The notes beneath the pieces were generated by a model. The model had not been told where the DNA came from. It searched no databases and worked only from the letters and a program-made list of their open reading frames with translations. The position numbers were made by a program, and so were the translations under genes. Shown here piece by piece: positions 15,494 to 23,884 of a stretch of 29,114 bases of DNA (position 1 is its first letter; every line of letters starts with the position of its first letter). This DNA comes from CALVNN01 sp964393975. Its GTDB lineage: Bacteria > Bacillota > Clostridia > Christensenellales > UBA1242. The DNA is taken from contig CAYMVO010000014.1 in NCBI GenBank assembly GCA_964393975.1, positions 1 through 29,114 of the forward strand, in the 5' to 3' direction.

Positions 15494-18484
15494 ATGAGTG
15501 GAGAAAATATTAGATACACGGCGATTGATTTATCGGTGGACAACGAAAAAGGTTCACTTGCTGAGGCTTTTGGACAAGGTGTTTATACTGAGATGGATTC
15601 TAAGCAATTCGCTCAACACGCATATCATATAAGTGAGGTGAGAAGAGGTCATGTAGATAAAGTCTACAACCTTATAACTATTTTATCTTTATTTACGGGT
15701 AGTGAAGAAGATTTTGTTCGTTTGCAAGGGCAATTAAAAATACCACCAGAAATTGCTATAAATAGGGCTGACTTCTATAGTCAATTGCTCTCTTATGCAA
15801 ATAAAGAAGAAGCACCTTTTGGATACCATCCATTTGTGGGGTTTTGTTTAAATCGTGTGAAGGAGTTGGAAAACGCTACAAAAAAGTTTAAAGCACCTAC
15901 CGTAATTGAGTATTTGGAGGTCTTGAGAAAGGATAGATTAGATCGAGATGAGAATCTGGAAGATCAATTTTTTGATAGAAAGGATGCTTATAACACACGT
16001 GGTTTTATCATCCCAAAAGGTATTATACCTATAAGTGGAAAGTTGAATAGTAACAAGGCTGTATTTGATACTATGAACGCTGTTCCGAAACATTTCTTTT
16101 ATAGATATGGTGTGCATAAACACTCATATAAAGCGTATAAGAACTGCGTATTAAAGCCTGAGTATCGTGACTATTGGCCTGACGCTCCTTTGATTAGGTC
16201 TAGAAAGACTGATCGTGCTTTATTCTCTTATGATACCGAGGTGATGCCTGATTTTAATGAAAAGATAAAAGCGTTAGGTGATGCTTTTGGTACTGAGATT
16301 AAAATCAATGAAATGAAAACATGGGAAAAAGAGGAGGCGGTAAAGAATGGTTTATCAGTTTTAGATTTTGATACGGTAAGAGACCATTCTTATAGAATTT
16401 TAGATGATGGTGAAACAAAAATCACGACCATTCGTAGGTGGAGAATTCATACTTCAAACGATCGTACTATGGTGCCAAGACCGGAGCCAGAATATGAGAA
16501 TGCAAAGACTCTTAGGTGTAAGGTTAATGATTATGAAGTGTTTGCTTATGCGGTGAAAGCTTCTGTTGCTAGAGATGCTGTTAATCGTCGTTATTCAAAG
16601 GAACGCAAAAAGGAACATAAAAAGTTTGTTCGCGAATTACGAGGCATAATTTCCGCAAATGGAGGAAGACATGCCCGCAAACTTGTTAAGATTTATGAGG
16701 GGTTCTTTACGGATATGGCGGGGTATGTGGCTGCAAGAAACGCTATGTATGCTTATAATTTTGATGAAAATCAAGATTTGACAAATCCTAATATAAAATC
16801 AATAAACCTTAGCTTAGATCAAGGTCTAGAGTTTGCGTTCGGAAATAAATTATCTGCATTCCACGACTTAAAAGCTAGATGGGTGTTGCCTTGTATTCAA
16901 TATATGGCAAATGAAATGACATATGATTTTTATAAGAAAATGAATGTTTCACCTAGACAAATTGCTGAAGGTATGGCAAGGGTTGGTGTTAAGTGTGGTA
17001 CTATTAGGGATGTACCAGCAGAAAAAGCAACTAAAGACGACTATGCTTTGGTGTTGTATGACTCTATCAACGAGTATGGGCGATTAGATACCAACTATGA
17101 TATAGATAAGAACAAACCAGAACTTAGAAAAATCAAAATAAAAGATCAGGATATCAAAAAAGAACAAAGTTTTGAGGAAGCAAGGGTAAGTGATTTTGAT
17201 GTTAAAGATTTTGAGAGGGGGTTGACGGCTAATAGCACGCCGGGGAATATAGAAGATTTGTTTGGACCTAAAGAAGAATCTAAACCTAACGCTGAAACTG
17301 TTGTATCTGAGATGGCTGCTCAACCTTCTAATGTGAATGAGAATCCTGAAAATGTAATTACGGATGAGATTAGCCCTAAAGTGGCGGAAGATGGCGTAAA
17401 AATTTTTGAAAATGTGTCAAAACTAAAAGAAGAAAAAGTTGGTGAGATTGAAGAAGCTTCTACACGAAGACAAGAGATTGCTAATGAAATAGTTTCTCAA
17501 TCGACTAAGGAACCTGAGATTGTGCCAAATGAAACTTTTGTTGGTGTTATTGCGCGAATAGATGAAAAAGATGCTATTGATATTGCTGTCGAGAGTGGGC
17601 AACCAGTTGAAAATCCTTCACAATATATTGATGAAAGTACTACCGAAAATAATATTATTGTTGAGACTATTAGTGGTGCAGACGATGAAAATAGCATTAT
17701 ATATGTTGATGACAAAGGTAATCCCCATTATAGTAGGACTGCTATGCTATCAAATATTAAACCAGTTAATGAGAGTAGTGATGTGATTGAGGATGATGAG
17801 GAGTTGTTATATGACGTTGCTGGTCTTGTAACTGAAAATGGTTTCGCTGAAAAAGATAATGCTGATATAGTAACAATACTAAAACGACATAATGGTGAAA
17901 TTCAGCATATTGACACAAAAATTCGTAAAGCGTTATTTAAACGTTTTAACAGTAATTTTCAAAAAGAAAAAATTAGGCTTGAGAAGACTTTAAGTAAAAA
18001 ATTGGCTAGTTATGAAGGGAAAAAGATATCAAATAATACACAACAAAAATTAGATATTTTATCTAAAAAGATTGATTTTTATGAAGGATTAATTATGTCA
18101 AATATTGAAAGTATTCCTGAACTTGCTAAAATGAATAGTTTTAGCGGTTCTAAAACCATGAGCGATGATCAACTTGCTGATAGAGCCGAATCAAAGGATC
18201 CTGCTGAAAGAAAATATGGGATAATTCAAAAAGAAATGGTCAATGTAGCTAATAAGTTGATCGTTGGTATTGGTCAAATGGTGAAAAATAATCCTGAAAA
18301 ATATGCTGGTAAATCTGTAACACAATTAATTTCTGATTTTAGGCAACAAGAGATGCTAAACGAAAAAGATTATATAAATGAAGTCGTTATGGATGTGGTG
18401 ACTAGATTAGATGAGTTTGAGTCATTGCAAGAAACGGAGAATAATAAGAATGTCAATGAGGGGGATAGAACTAATGATAGATGA
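15494..18484 (+). CDS. Large cytoplasmic protein of unknown function
   Basis: Not recognised. The product has 996 residues with no signal peptide and no membrane segment. Residues 1-560 look globular, rich in aromatic and charged residues, for example FFYRYGVHKHSYKAY (201-215) and YDFYKKMNVSPRQIAEGMAR (477-496). About 570-800 is acidic, low in hydrophobics and probably disordered, with NIEDLFGPKEE at about 585-595. About 800-985 is Lys/Glu-rich and mostly helical, with possible coiled-coil parts. The ATG at 15494 is preceded by a GGGAGG-type site at about 15479-15484. The gene has a strong promoter and overlaps an 81-residue gene by 11 nt. Codon use resembles its neighbours, and there are no mobile-element marks. 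A scaffold or structural role would fit, but nothing proves it. Confidence 0.8.
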   Translation: MSGENIRYTAIDLSVDNEKGSLAEAFGQGVYTEMDSKQFAQHAYHISEVRRGHVDKVYNLITILSLFTGSEEDFVRLQGQLKIPPEIAINRADFYSQLLSYANKEEAPFGYHPFVGFCLNRVKELENATKKFKAPTVIEYLEVLRKDRLDRDENLEDQFFDRKDAYNTRGFIIPKGIIPISGKLNSNKAVFDTMNAVPKHFFYRYGVHKHSYKAYKNCVLKPEYRDYWPDAPLIRSRKTDRALFSYDTEVMPDFNEKIKALGDAFGTEIKINEMKTWEKEEAVKNGLSVLDFDTVRDHSYRILDDGETKITTIRRWRIHTSNDRTMVPRPEPEYENAKTLRCKVNDYEVFAYAVKASVARDAVNRRYSKERKKEHKKFVRELRGIISANGGRHARKLVKIYEGFFTDMAGYVAARNAMYAYNFDENQDLTNPNIKSINLSLDQGLEFAFGNKLSAFHDLKARWVLPCIQYMANEMTYDFYKKMNVSPRQIAEGMARVGVKCGTIRDVPAEKATKDDYALVLYDSINEYGRLDTNYDIDKNKPELRKIKIKDQDIKKEQSFEEARVSDFDVKDFERGLTANSTPGNIEDLFGPKEESKPNAETVVSEMAAQPSNVNENPENVITDEISPKVAEDGVKIFENVSKLKEEKVGEIEEASTRRQEIANEIVSQSTKEPEIVPNETFVGVIARIDEKDAIDIAVESGQPVENPSQYIDESTTENNIIVETISGADDENSIIYVDDKGNPHYSRTAMLSNIKPVNESSDVIEDDEELLYDVAGLVTENGFAEKDNADIVTILKRHNGEIQHIDTKIRKALFKRFNSNFQKEKIRLEKTLSKKLASYEGKKISNNTQQKLDILSKKIDFYEGLIMSNIESIPELAKMNSFSGSKTMSDDQLADRAESKDPAERKYGIIQKEMVNVANKLIVGIGQMVKNNPEKYAGKSVTQLISDFRQQEMLNEKDYINEVVMDVVTRLDEFESLQETENNKNVNEGDRTNDR

Positions 18485-18719
18485 TAAAAAAGAGGTGTTG
18501 AGGTTAAGTAAACGATTAATCGAAAACACTATGGCATTAATGGGTGCAAAGACTAAAAATGATTTGCTTGATCAGTTGGATGTGTTGTATGAGACCGCAC
18601 AAGCAAACAATGATGCCCCACTAATCATTGAGGCGTATTCTTATGCGATTAAAACCGTTGAACTTTTAAGCGAAGAGGAACTAGTGGATATAAAAGCCAA
18701 ATTAGTAGATAAAAAATAA
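18474..18719 (+). CDS. Small helical partner protein of unknown function
   Basis: An 81-residue protein, charged and predicted helical throughout (KKEVLRLSKRLIENTMALMG, then DLLDQLDVLYETAQANN and IIEAYSYAIKTVELLSEEEL). No Cys, signal or membrane segment. The ATG at 18474 is chosen because GAGGGGG (18458-18464) lies 9 nt upstream. Longer in-frame starts run deep into the preceding gene. The overlap of 11 nt with the 996-residue gene and the terminator directly after it imply that both are made from one transcript and probably act together. Confidence 0.72.
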   Translation: MIDDKKEVLRLSKRLIENTMALMGAKTKNDLLDQLDVLYETAQANNDAPLIIEAYSYAIKTVELLSEEELVDIKAKLVDKK

Positions 18720-18731
18720 GCTTTTTAATAT

Positions 18732-18767
18732 AAAAGATGGCTGTTTTTTAAAACAACTATCTTTTTT
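18732..18767 (+). terminator. Intrinsic terminator of the orphan unit
   Basis: Arms AAAAGATGGCTGTTTT (18732-18747) and AAAACAACTATCTTTT (18750-18765) pair over 16 positions with one mismatch and one G-U, and end in T. Confidence 0.85.
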
Positions 18768-18768
18768 G

Positions 18769-18797
18769 TTGATTTTTTATTGCTAATTGTGTATAAT
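18769..18797 (+). promoter_or_regulatory. Sigma-A promoter of rnr
   Basis: TTGATT (18769-18774), 17 bp spacer, perfect TATAAT (18792-18797). It begins immediately after the preceding terminator. Confidence 0.75.
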
Positions 18798-18817
18798 CAA
18801 ATATTAAGGAGTTATAT

Positions 18818-20734
18818 ATGGGAAAAAAGAAGTTGCACAAAGGAGTAGTAGTGGCTAATGCTAAAGGCTTTGCTTTTGTAAAGTTTGAAGATGAATCTAT
18901 TGAGGATGCTTTTATCGCTCCGCCAAATATGAATAGTGCCTTTAATAATGATGTTGTTATGGTGGAACTTTTTCCATCTAAACAATATAATAATATGGAA
19001 GGTAAAATTGTTGAGATAGTTGAAAGGAAAAATCGTATAGCGGTGGGTAGTTATAGTCCGTATAGAAACTTTGGCTATGTTATTGTTGATGATAAAAAAT
19101 TCTATAAAGATATTTTTATTCCGCCTAATAAATCTATGGATGCCAATCGTGGGGACAAAGTTGTGGTTGAGATTTTATCTTATGGGGATGAAAAAACAAA
19201 TCCTTCAGGGAAAGTGATTGAGGTGATAGGGAATATTGAGAAAAAAGGCAATGACATCCTATCAATTATAAGGAAGTATGAGTTGTACGAAGAATTCCCT
19301 GAAAAAGTAAAGAAAAGCGCAAACGCTTTGGGCGAGGATGTAAACGAAAAAGATAAATTAAATCGTCGAGATTTACGTGATGAATTGATGTTTACAATTG
19401 ATGGAGAAGATGCGAAAGATTTTGATGACGCGGTAAGTATTCGCAAGACTGAAAAAGGTTACTATTTGGGCGTGCATATTGCGGATGTTGGTAATTATGT
19501 TACCAAAGATTCAGTTTTGGATAAAGAGGCTTACTTAAGAGGTACTAGCGTGTATTTACCCGATAGAGTTCTTCCGATGCTTCCAGTGAACCTTAGCAAT
19601 GGTATTTGTTCTCTAAAACCAAGGGTTGATAGACTTACGCTTAGCGTGTTGATGCAACTTGATGACGATGGCGATGTTATTGATTATGAAATTTGCGAAA
19701 GTATAATTAATAGTAATGAGAGATTGACATATAAAGAAGTTTATGCGTGTTTGCAAGGGGATGAAAAACTTTGCAAAAAATATAATTTTTTGATGGAATC
19801 GTTTACACTTATGGCTGAACTTAATGATAAATTAGAGAAAAAAAGGCGTGATCGTGGGGCTTTAGACTTTGATTTACCTGAATGTTATATCGTTATTGAT
19901 AGTAGGGGAAAGACGAAAGATATTATCCCTAGAGAGAGAACTGTGGCGCATAGACTAATAGAGAGCTTTATGATTCTTGCCAACGAAGTGGTTGCTAAAC
20001 ATTTCAACGATTTACATGTTCCGTTTGTTTATCGTGTCCACGAAACACCGGAAGAGCAAAAAATGGTGGATTTTTTGCAATTTGTTAATACATTTAATAT
20101 TAGACCAGTGTTTAATCCTAGTAAAGTACGAACTAAAGACTTGCAAAAAATTATTAATGATATTCAAGGTGAACCTTATGCAAAAACTGTAAATGAAATA
20201 TTGCTTAGGTCTTTGCAAAAGGCGCGTTATGCGACTGCGTGTCTTGGCCATTTTGGACTTGCATCGACGTATTATTGTCATTTTACTTCCCCTATAAGAA
20301 GATATCCCGATTTGGTTATCCATAGGATTATTAAGGATAGTTTGAATAATAGAATTAATACAACAAATATAGATGATTTAAAAGAGTTTGTTTTTGATGC
20401 TTCACTTAGAAGCAGTGAACGCGAAAAATTAGCGGAAAGATGTGAGCGGGAAGTAAATGCTTATAAGAAAGCGGAGTTTATGCAGGATAAGATTGGTGAA
20501 GTGTTTGATGCTTATATTACAGGCGTAAGTCAATATGGGATTTTTGTTGGATTGGAAAATACTGTTGAGGGGTTTGTCAGTGTTATTGATTTACCTGAAG
20601 ATGAATATGTCTTTAATGAAAAGCGTTATTGCTTAACTGGTAAAAAGAGTACTTATATGATTGGTGAGCGTGTGAGAGTTGAAGTTAAATCGGTAAATCT
20701 ACCTGAGCATAAAGTTGATTTTGTTTTGGCTTAA
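18818..20734 (+). CDS. rnr: Ribonuclease R
   Basis: A 3'-5' processive exoribonuclease that degrades structured RNA and acts with tmRNA in clearing stalled mRNAs. 638 residues: two cold-shock-like OB domains (about 5-70 and 75-140), then the RNB catalytic domain from about 180. The metal-binding Asp cluster is in TIDGEDAKDFDDAVS (193-207), followed by GVHIADVG. HFTSPIRRYPDLVIHRI is the conserved RNB end. One S1 domain ends the protein (about 556-637). It lacks the N-terminal helix-turn-helix and the basic C-terminal tail seen in longer RNase R proteins. The ATG at 18818 has AAGGAG at 18806-18811. smpB and ssrA follow, a common and functionally sensible order. Confidence 0.93.
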   Translation: MGKKKLHKGVVVANAKGFAFVKFEDESIEDAFIAPPNMNSAFNNDVVMVELFPSKQYNNMEGKIVEIVERKNRIAVGSYSPYRNFGYVIVDDKKFYKDIFIPPNKSMDANRGDKVVVEILSYGDEKTNPSGKVIEVIGNIEKKGNDILSIIRKYELYEEFPEKVKKSANALGEDVNEKDKLNRRDLRDELMFTIDGEDAKDFDDAVSIRKTEKGYYLGVHIADVGNYVTKDSVLDKEAYLRGTSVYLPDRVLPMLPVNLSNGICSLKPRVDRLTLSVLMQLDDDGDVIDYEICESIINSNERLTYKEVYACLQGDEKLCKKYNFLMESFTLMAELNDKLEKKRRDRGALDFDLPECYIVIDSRGKTKDIIPRERTVAHRLIESFMILANEVVAKHFNDLHVPFVYRVHETPEEQKMVDFLQFVNTFNIRPVFNPSKVRTKDLQKIINDIQGEPYAKTVNEILLRSLQKARYATACLGHFGLASTYYCHFTSPIRRYPDLVIHRIIKDSLNNRINTTNIDDLKEFVFDASLRSSEREKLAERCEREVNAYKKAEFMQDKIGEVFDAYITGVSQYGIFVGLENTVEGFVSVIDLPEDEYVFNEKRYCLTGKKSTYMIGERVRVEVKSVNLPEHKVDFVLA

Positions 20735-20803
20735 TTTTAAAAAAATAAAAATTTTAAAATTATCGCGATTCAGTGTCGTTTTTTCGCATAATATAATTTT
20801 AAT

Positions 20804-21078
20804 AAGATTAAGATTAAAGATGTAGGTGGAAAGTCAAGGGTTATATGAAACTTAATGATGTTTATCATATAAAAATTTAATCACTAATTTAATACATTTT
20901 TATTAAGTGATTATTCTAGAGTGGCAAAAGTGGTGGAATTATAATAAATTTATTGTGCTTTTGAGATGAAGCTGTGCCGATTTTTTTGATGTAGAAATCG
21001 GTATTAATTTTGTAAAAACATTAAAAAGTGTTAAAAAAACATTAAAAAAACGCAAAAAAATATGTTTTTTTGCGTTTT
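20804..21078 (+). ncRNA. Candidate structured non-coding RNA
   Basis: The 387-base gap between rnr and smpB has no credible gene. It holds TATAAT (20792-20797) with a poor -35 (TTCAGT, 20769-20774). Three perfect hairpin stems follow: TTATATGA/TCATATAA (20841-20848, 20865-20872), TAATCACT/AGTGATTA (20878-20885, 20906-20913) and CCGATTT/AAATCGG (20977-20983, 20995-21001). A long terminator-like hairpin ends it at 21047-21078. An independent small RNA of about 275 nt is possible. The alternative is a long rnr 3' untranslated region. No known family fits. Confidence 0.28.
21047..21078 (+). terminator. Hairpin terminator upstream of smpB
   Basis: AAAACGCAAAAAAA (21047-21060) and TTTTTTTGCGTTTT (21065-21078) form a perfect 14-bp stem with a 4-nt loop. 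Its 3' side ends in four T, so it is a plausible terminator in both directions. Confidence 0.65.
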
Positions 21079-21083
21079 GGGTA

Positions 21084-21111
21084 TTGAAATAAGAAAATTG
21101 TGTGGTATAAT
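21084..21111 (+). promoter_or_regulatory. Promoter of smpB
   Basis: TTGAAA (21084-21089), 16 bp spacer, extended -10 TGG-TATAAT (-10 at 21106-21111). The predicted start near 21118 is only about 4 nt before the smpB ATG, so the transcript would be nearly leaderless. Confidence 0.62.
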
Positions 21112-21121
21112 AGGAAGTGGT

Positions 21122-21565
21122 ATGGGAGCGTTAGCAGTAAATAGAAGAGTTAGATTTGATTATTACTTAGAAGAATTTTATGAGGCGGGTATATCCTTGG
21201 AGGGTAGCGAAGTTAAGTCTATTAGGAATAATGGATTATCTCTTACCGAGAGTTTTGTGCAGATTGTAAAAGATGAGGTTTGGTTAAAAAATTGCTATAT
21301 TCGTACTTTTGATAATGCAAAATCGTATGCTCCAGAACCTAGACGAAACCGAAAATTACTTTTACATAAGCGTGAGGTGAAAAAATTAATTTCATTAACA
21401 AAAGAAAAAGGTTACACTTTGGTTCCTACTAAGGTTTATCTCAAAGGCGGTTTCGTTAAGATTGAAATTGCTGTAGCTAAGGGTAAGAAAAACTATGATA
21501 AGCGTCAAACTCTTAAAGATGCAACTATCGCAAAAGAAATACAAAAAGCGCTAAAAAGGTATTAA
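21122..21565 (+). CDS. smpB: SsrA-binding protein SmpB
   Basis: Binds the tRNA-like end of tmRNA and delivers it to stalled ribosomes. 147 residues from the ATG at 21122: NRRVRFDYYLEEFYEAGISLEGSEVKSIR is the classic SmpB start. Then come LKNCYIRTFDNAKSYAPEPRRNRKLLLHKREVKKL and the C-terminal KGKKNYDKRQTLKDA tail that enters the mRNA channel. A longer frame from 21062 would translate the terminator hairpin and is rejected. An AGGAAG sequence lies at 21112-21117 but may not be transcribed if the promoter call is right. ssrA begins 14 bp after its stop. Confidence 0.95.
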   Translation: MGALAVNRRVRFDYYLEEFYEAGISLEGSEVKSIRNNGLSLTESFVQIVKDEVWLKNCYIRTFDNAKSYAPEPRRNRKLLLHKREVKKLISLTKEKGYTLVPTKVYLKGGFVKIEIAVAKGKKNYDKRQTLKDATIAKEIQKALKRY

Positions 21566-21579
21566 ATAAAATGCTTTTT

Positions 21580-21936
21580 GGGGACGAATTTGGTATCGAC
21601 GTGGTGATTGTAGTGTACTTTGCAAGTAGGTAGGATCGTCTGCCTTAAACAACGATAATTGCAATAAATGCAAACTATAATAAATTAGCTTTGGCTGCGT
21701 AATTGTCGCCAAATGTCGCTTTACAGATTTTGCCTTATCGGTCTATTTTGTGGCATTAGTTTAGATAAGACCATAAATATTGTTTGTTGCTGATAATATT
21801 TATAGTATTTAGCAAATATTTCGTTGGCGTTTGCTATTTGACCACCCAGCGAAAGAAAAAATAAAAAATAGATAAACTTGTAGACGGTGCATTAGATTAT
21901 TTGCGGACGCGGGTTCAACTCCCGCCGTTTCCACCA
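21580..21936 (+). ncRNA. ssrA: Transfer-messenger RNA
   Basis: 357 nt in one piece. The 5' end GGGGACG (21580-21586) pairs with CGTTTCC (21926-21932), followed by A and the encoded CCA (21934-21936). The T arm GCGGGTTCAACTCCCGC is intact. An internal reading frame at 21670-21702 encodes ANYNKLALAA and a TAA stop, ending in the expected LAA-type degradation signal. If the earlier in-frame GCA at 21661 is the resume codon, the tag would be 13 residues (AIN added in front). A TAAAAT at 21567-21572 could be its own -10, but there is no clear -35. It works with SmpB encoded just upstream and RNase R nearby. Confidence 0.96.
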
Positions 21937-21985
21937 TTTATTAATTTAACTCTCTTAATGAGAGCAAGTGAAAAGGAGAAAAACT

Positions 21986-23422
21986 ATGAATTTTGAGATT
22001 GTGAAAGGCATAACTTGTTTAAATTTTGATTTTGGTTCGGTATTGCTTAATGTTTTGGGTATTATTGGATTAGTTGTAGTAGGTGCATTTGTTATAACTT
22101 TTGTTGCCGATTGGTTGATTTTTATTTGCGATGATAAGAATGGTATATTTTTCAAGAGAAAAAGACAGGAGGAAGAAAGATTGCCGGAAAGACCTAAGAT
22201 GCTGGCGCAACCTGAGCCTGAACAAAACAAAAAGGTGTATTTAGAGGAACCTAGTGTTGATGCTCAAATTGAGGAATTAACCAAAAACAATCGTGTTGAT
22301 TTTGAGAAAGCGAGACAGGAAGAAGAAGAATTGAAGGCGAAAGTTGCTTTGAATAATCGAACCGCTGTCGAAGAGGGCGACGATGATTTGGATGATATTG
22401 ATCATGCAATAAATTTATTAAAACAACAAGAAGAAACATATAAGCAAAATAAAGTTAAAGAATTAGAAGAACGTAATTCTATTTTTGCTGAGGCTGAAAA
22501 AGAAGATGATGAAGATCTTGATGATAGTGATCTTGATGATTTTGATGATGAAGAGTTTAAGAGGATAATGGAAGCTTTAAATAAAGTTGATGACGAGGAT
22601 GATGAACTTGATAGTGTAATCAATGACGAGAATGGCGTTCAAATGGCTATGACTGATGAGGAGTTAGAGCCTCAGAAAGAGGATAGTGAAGTTGTTGGAG
22701 AGCCTGTTGTGATTGATGTTACAGATGAGAAACAAGAGCAGGCTGAGTTTGAGGCAGAAAAGAGCGCTTTAGAGGCTGAAATTGCTAAATTAAGACAAGA
22801 GCTTGAAGAGAGCCGTGAAAGCTTAATTAAAGAGCGTGAAGAAGCTGCTGCTAGGGCTAATAATCTTGAAGACGAAAAGATTATGTTAGAACAAGAACTT
22901 GAAAAAGCTAAGCAAGAACATGTTGTGACCGAAGAAGTGGTGCCTATGATGAGCGAGGAAGAATACGAGGTTCGTATCGAAACATTGAAGGAAAGATTGA
23001 AAGAAAATGAGAAACAACTTCGTAGAAGTAAAAAAGAATTTAAACCTTTAGAGCGGGTAAAAAATACTCTTGAACGCGATAAACAAAAATTAAGAAGACG
23101 TGAAGCTTTAGTTGCTAAGCAAAAAGTTGTCCTTTATGGCGTAAATAATTTTGTAGATATTGATGAAGAAAAAGCTCAAAAATTAGCGGAGGATTTAGAT
23201 TTGTTGGATGGGTTGAGAATGTCTGTTCAACATTGCGAAGAAGTAATGGAGAACAATAAAGACCGTTACCCTATTTTGGAGCAGACTTATAACATTTTAA
23301 GCGAAAATAATGCACAATTAAGAGCTGATATTGAAGAGGCTGAGGAGGCGCTTGCTAAGATTAAAGCATTACAAAGCAATCAAGATGTTGATGTGAATGA
23401 TGAGAGTGGCGAGAACGAGTAA
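21986..23422 (+). CDS. Membrane-anchored acidic coiled-coil protein, unknown
   Basis: Not recognised. 478 residues: a short N-terminus, one long hydrophobic segment (about 18-48), a basic KRKRQ stop-transfer patch, then a large probably cytoplasmic part. About 115-225 is extremely acidic (DDDLDDID, EDDEDLDDSDLDDFDDEE). About 240-440 is Glu/Lys/Gln-rich with strong coiled-coil character, with R/K-rich KQLRRSKKEFKPLERVK in the middle. The ATG at 21986 follows AAGGAG (21973-21978). The GTG 18 bases upstream lies before the ribosome binding site and is rejected. It begins 49 nt after the tmRNA end with no obvious promoter or terminator between them, so it may share the ssrA transcript. EzrA-like or other cell-division scaffolds look superficially similar, but no specific motif supports this. 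Confidence 0.75.
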   Translation: MNFEIVKGITCLNFDFGSVLLNVLGIIGLVVVGAFVITFVADWLIFICDDKNGIFFKRKRQEEERLPERPKMLAQPEPEQNKKVYLEEPSVDAQIEELTKNNRVDFEKARQEEEELKAKVALNNRTAVEEGDDDLDDIDHAINLLKQQEETYKQNKVKELEERNSIFAEAEKEDDEDLDDSDLDDFDDEEFKRIMEALNKVDDEDDELDSVINDENGVQMAMTDEELEPQKEDSEVVGEPVVIDVTDEKQEQAEFEAEKSALEAEIAKLRQELEESRESLIKEREEAAARANNLEDEKIMLEQELEKAKQEHVVTEEVVPMMSEEEYEVRIETLKERLKENEKQLRRSKKEFKPLERVKNTLERDKQKLRRREALVAKQKVVLYGVNNFVDIDEEKAQKLAEDLDLLDGLRMSVQHCEEVMENNKDRYPILEQTYNILSENNAQLRADIEEAEEALAKIKALQSNQDVDVNDESGENE

Positions 23423-23426
23423 TATG

Positions 23427-23462
23427 AAAAAGTCTTTTGCGATTTAACGCAAAGGCTTTTTT
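23427..23462 (+). terminator. Intrinsic terminator
   Basis: AAAAAGTCTTTTGCG (23427-23441) pairs with CGCAAAGGCTTTTTT (23448-23462) across a 6-nt loop with one mismatch and two G-U pairs, and ends in six T. Confidence 0.85.
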
Positions 23463-23566
23463 GTGCTACAGAAAGTAAATTTTGTAAAATCTTTTCGTTG
23501 ATTCAATTAACTTTAATCAAGAACGGGTGTGAAATTCAAAATTTTAATCAATTTAGAGCGGTTTTA

Positions 23567-23575
23567 TGATATAAT
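23567..23575 (+). promoter_or_regulatory. Extended -10 promoter
   Basis: TGA-TATAAT (-10 at 23570-23575) without a good -35. The predicted start near 23582 leaves about 30 nt to the ATG at 23612. Confidence 0.5.
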
Positions 23576-23611
23576 TAAAACAAAAAAATTAATATTTAAT
23601 AGGAGAGATAT

Positions 23612-23884
23612 ATGACTTTAAGTGATTTTTCAAATGGGAAAGTGGTCATTAAATTAGATAAAAACAATTATAAACAATTTTTGATGCAAGCAAAAGAAGA
23701 GGGCTTTAAATGGAGTTTGAGTAAGGAAATACAAGATGTTGATGAATGCACGCATCTTGTTTTATTGGATTTAGATCTTAAAATTATCTCAAATTTATCA
23801 TCAATGAGATATGAGAACTCTAAAGAATTACAAGATTTGCAGTTTTGCGAATATAGTGAAAACGAAAATAAACTTATTTTATAA
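23612..23884 (+). CDS. Small hypothetical protein
   Basis: Not recognised. A 90-residue protein with AGGAGAG about 10 nt before the ATG and its own extended -10 promoter, so it is probably a real gene. It has alternating strands and helices: KVVIKLDKNNYKQFLMQAKEEGFKW resembles a strand-helix-strand unit seen in many small phage and plasmid proteins. THLVLLDLDLKI follows. No signal peptide, membrane segment or catalytic motif. No clear terminator follows. About 290 AT-rich bases up to 24172 hold nothing else except the promoter of the RNA ligase. Confidence 0.68.
   Translation: MTLSDFSNGKVVIKLDKNNYKQFLMQAKEEGFKWSLSKEIQDVDECTHLVLLDLDLKIISNLSSMRYENSKELQDLQFCEYSENENKLIL

Noticed and set aside
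17084..17715. Minus-strand frames inside the 996-residue gene
   Set aside because: No ribosome binding sites, and they are located opposite the acidic region, where antisense frames stay open by composition.
20012..20323. Minus-strand reading frame over rnr
   Set aside because: Antisense shadow of the conserved RNB domain.
20822..20850. RNase P RNA core (GGAAAGTC present near 20827)
   Set aside because: The surrounding bases do not give the conserved P4 arms, and no matching 3' half follows.
21950..21964. Terminator after tmRNA (CTCTC/GAGAG hairpin)
   Set aside because: Only 5 bp and no T run. It may affect the next ribosome binding site but is not a convincing terminator.
22402..22623. 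Minus-strand Ser-rich frame
   Set aside because: It is the complement of the acidic GAT/GAA repeats of the coiled-coil gene.
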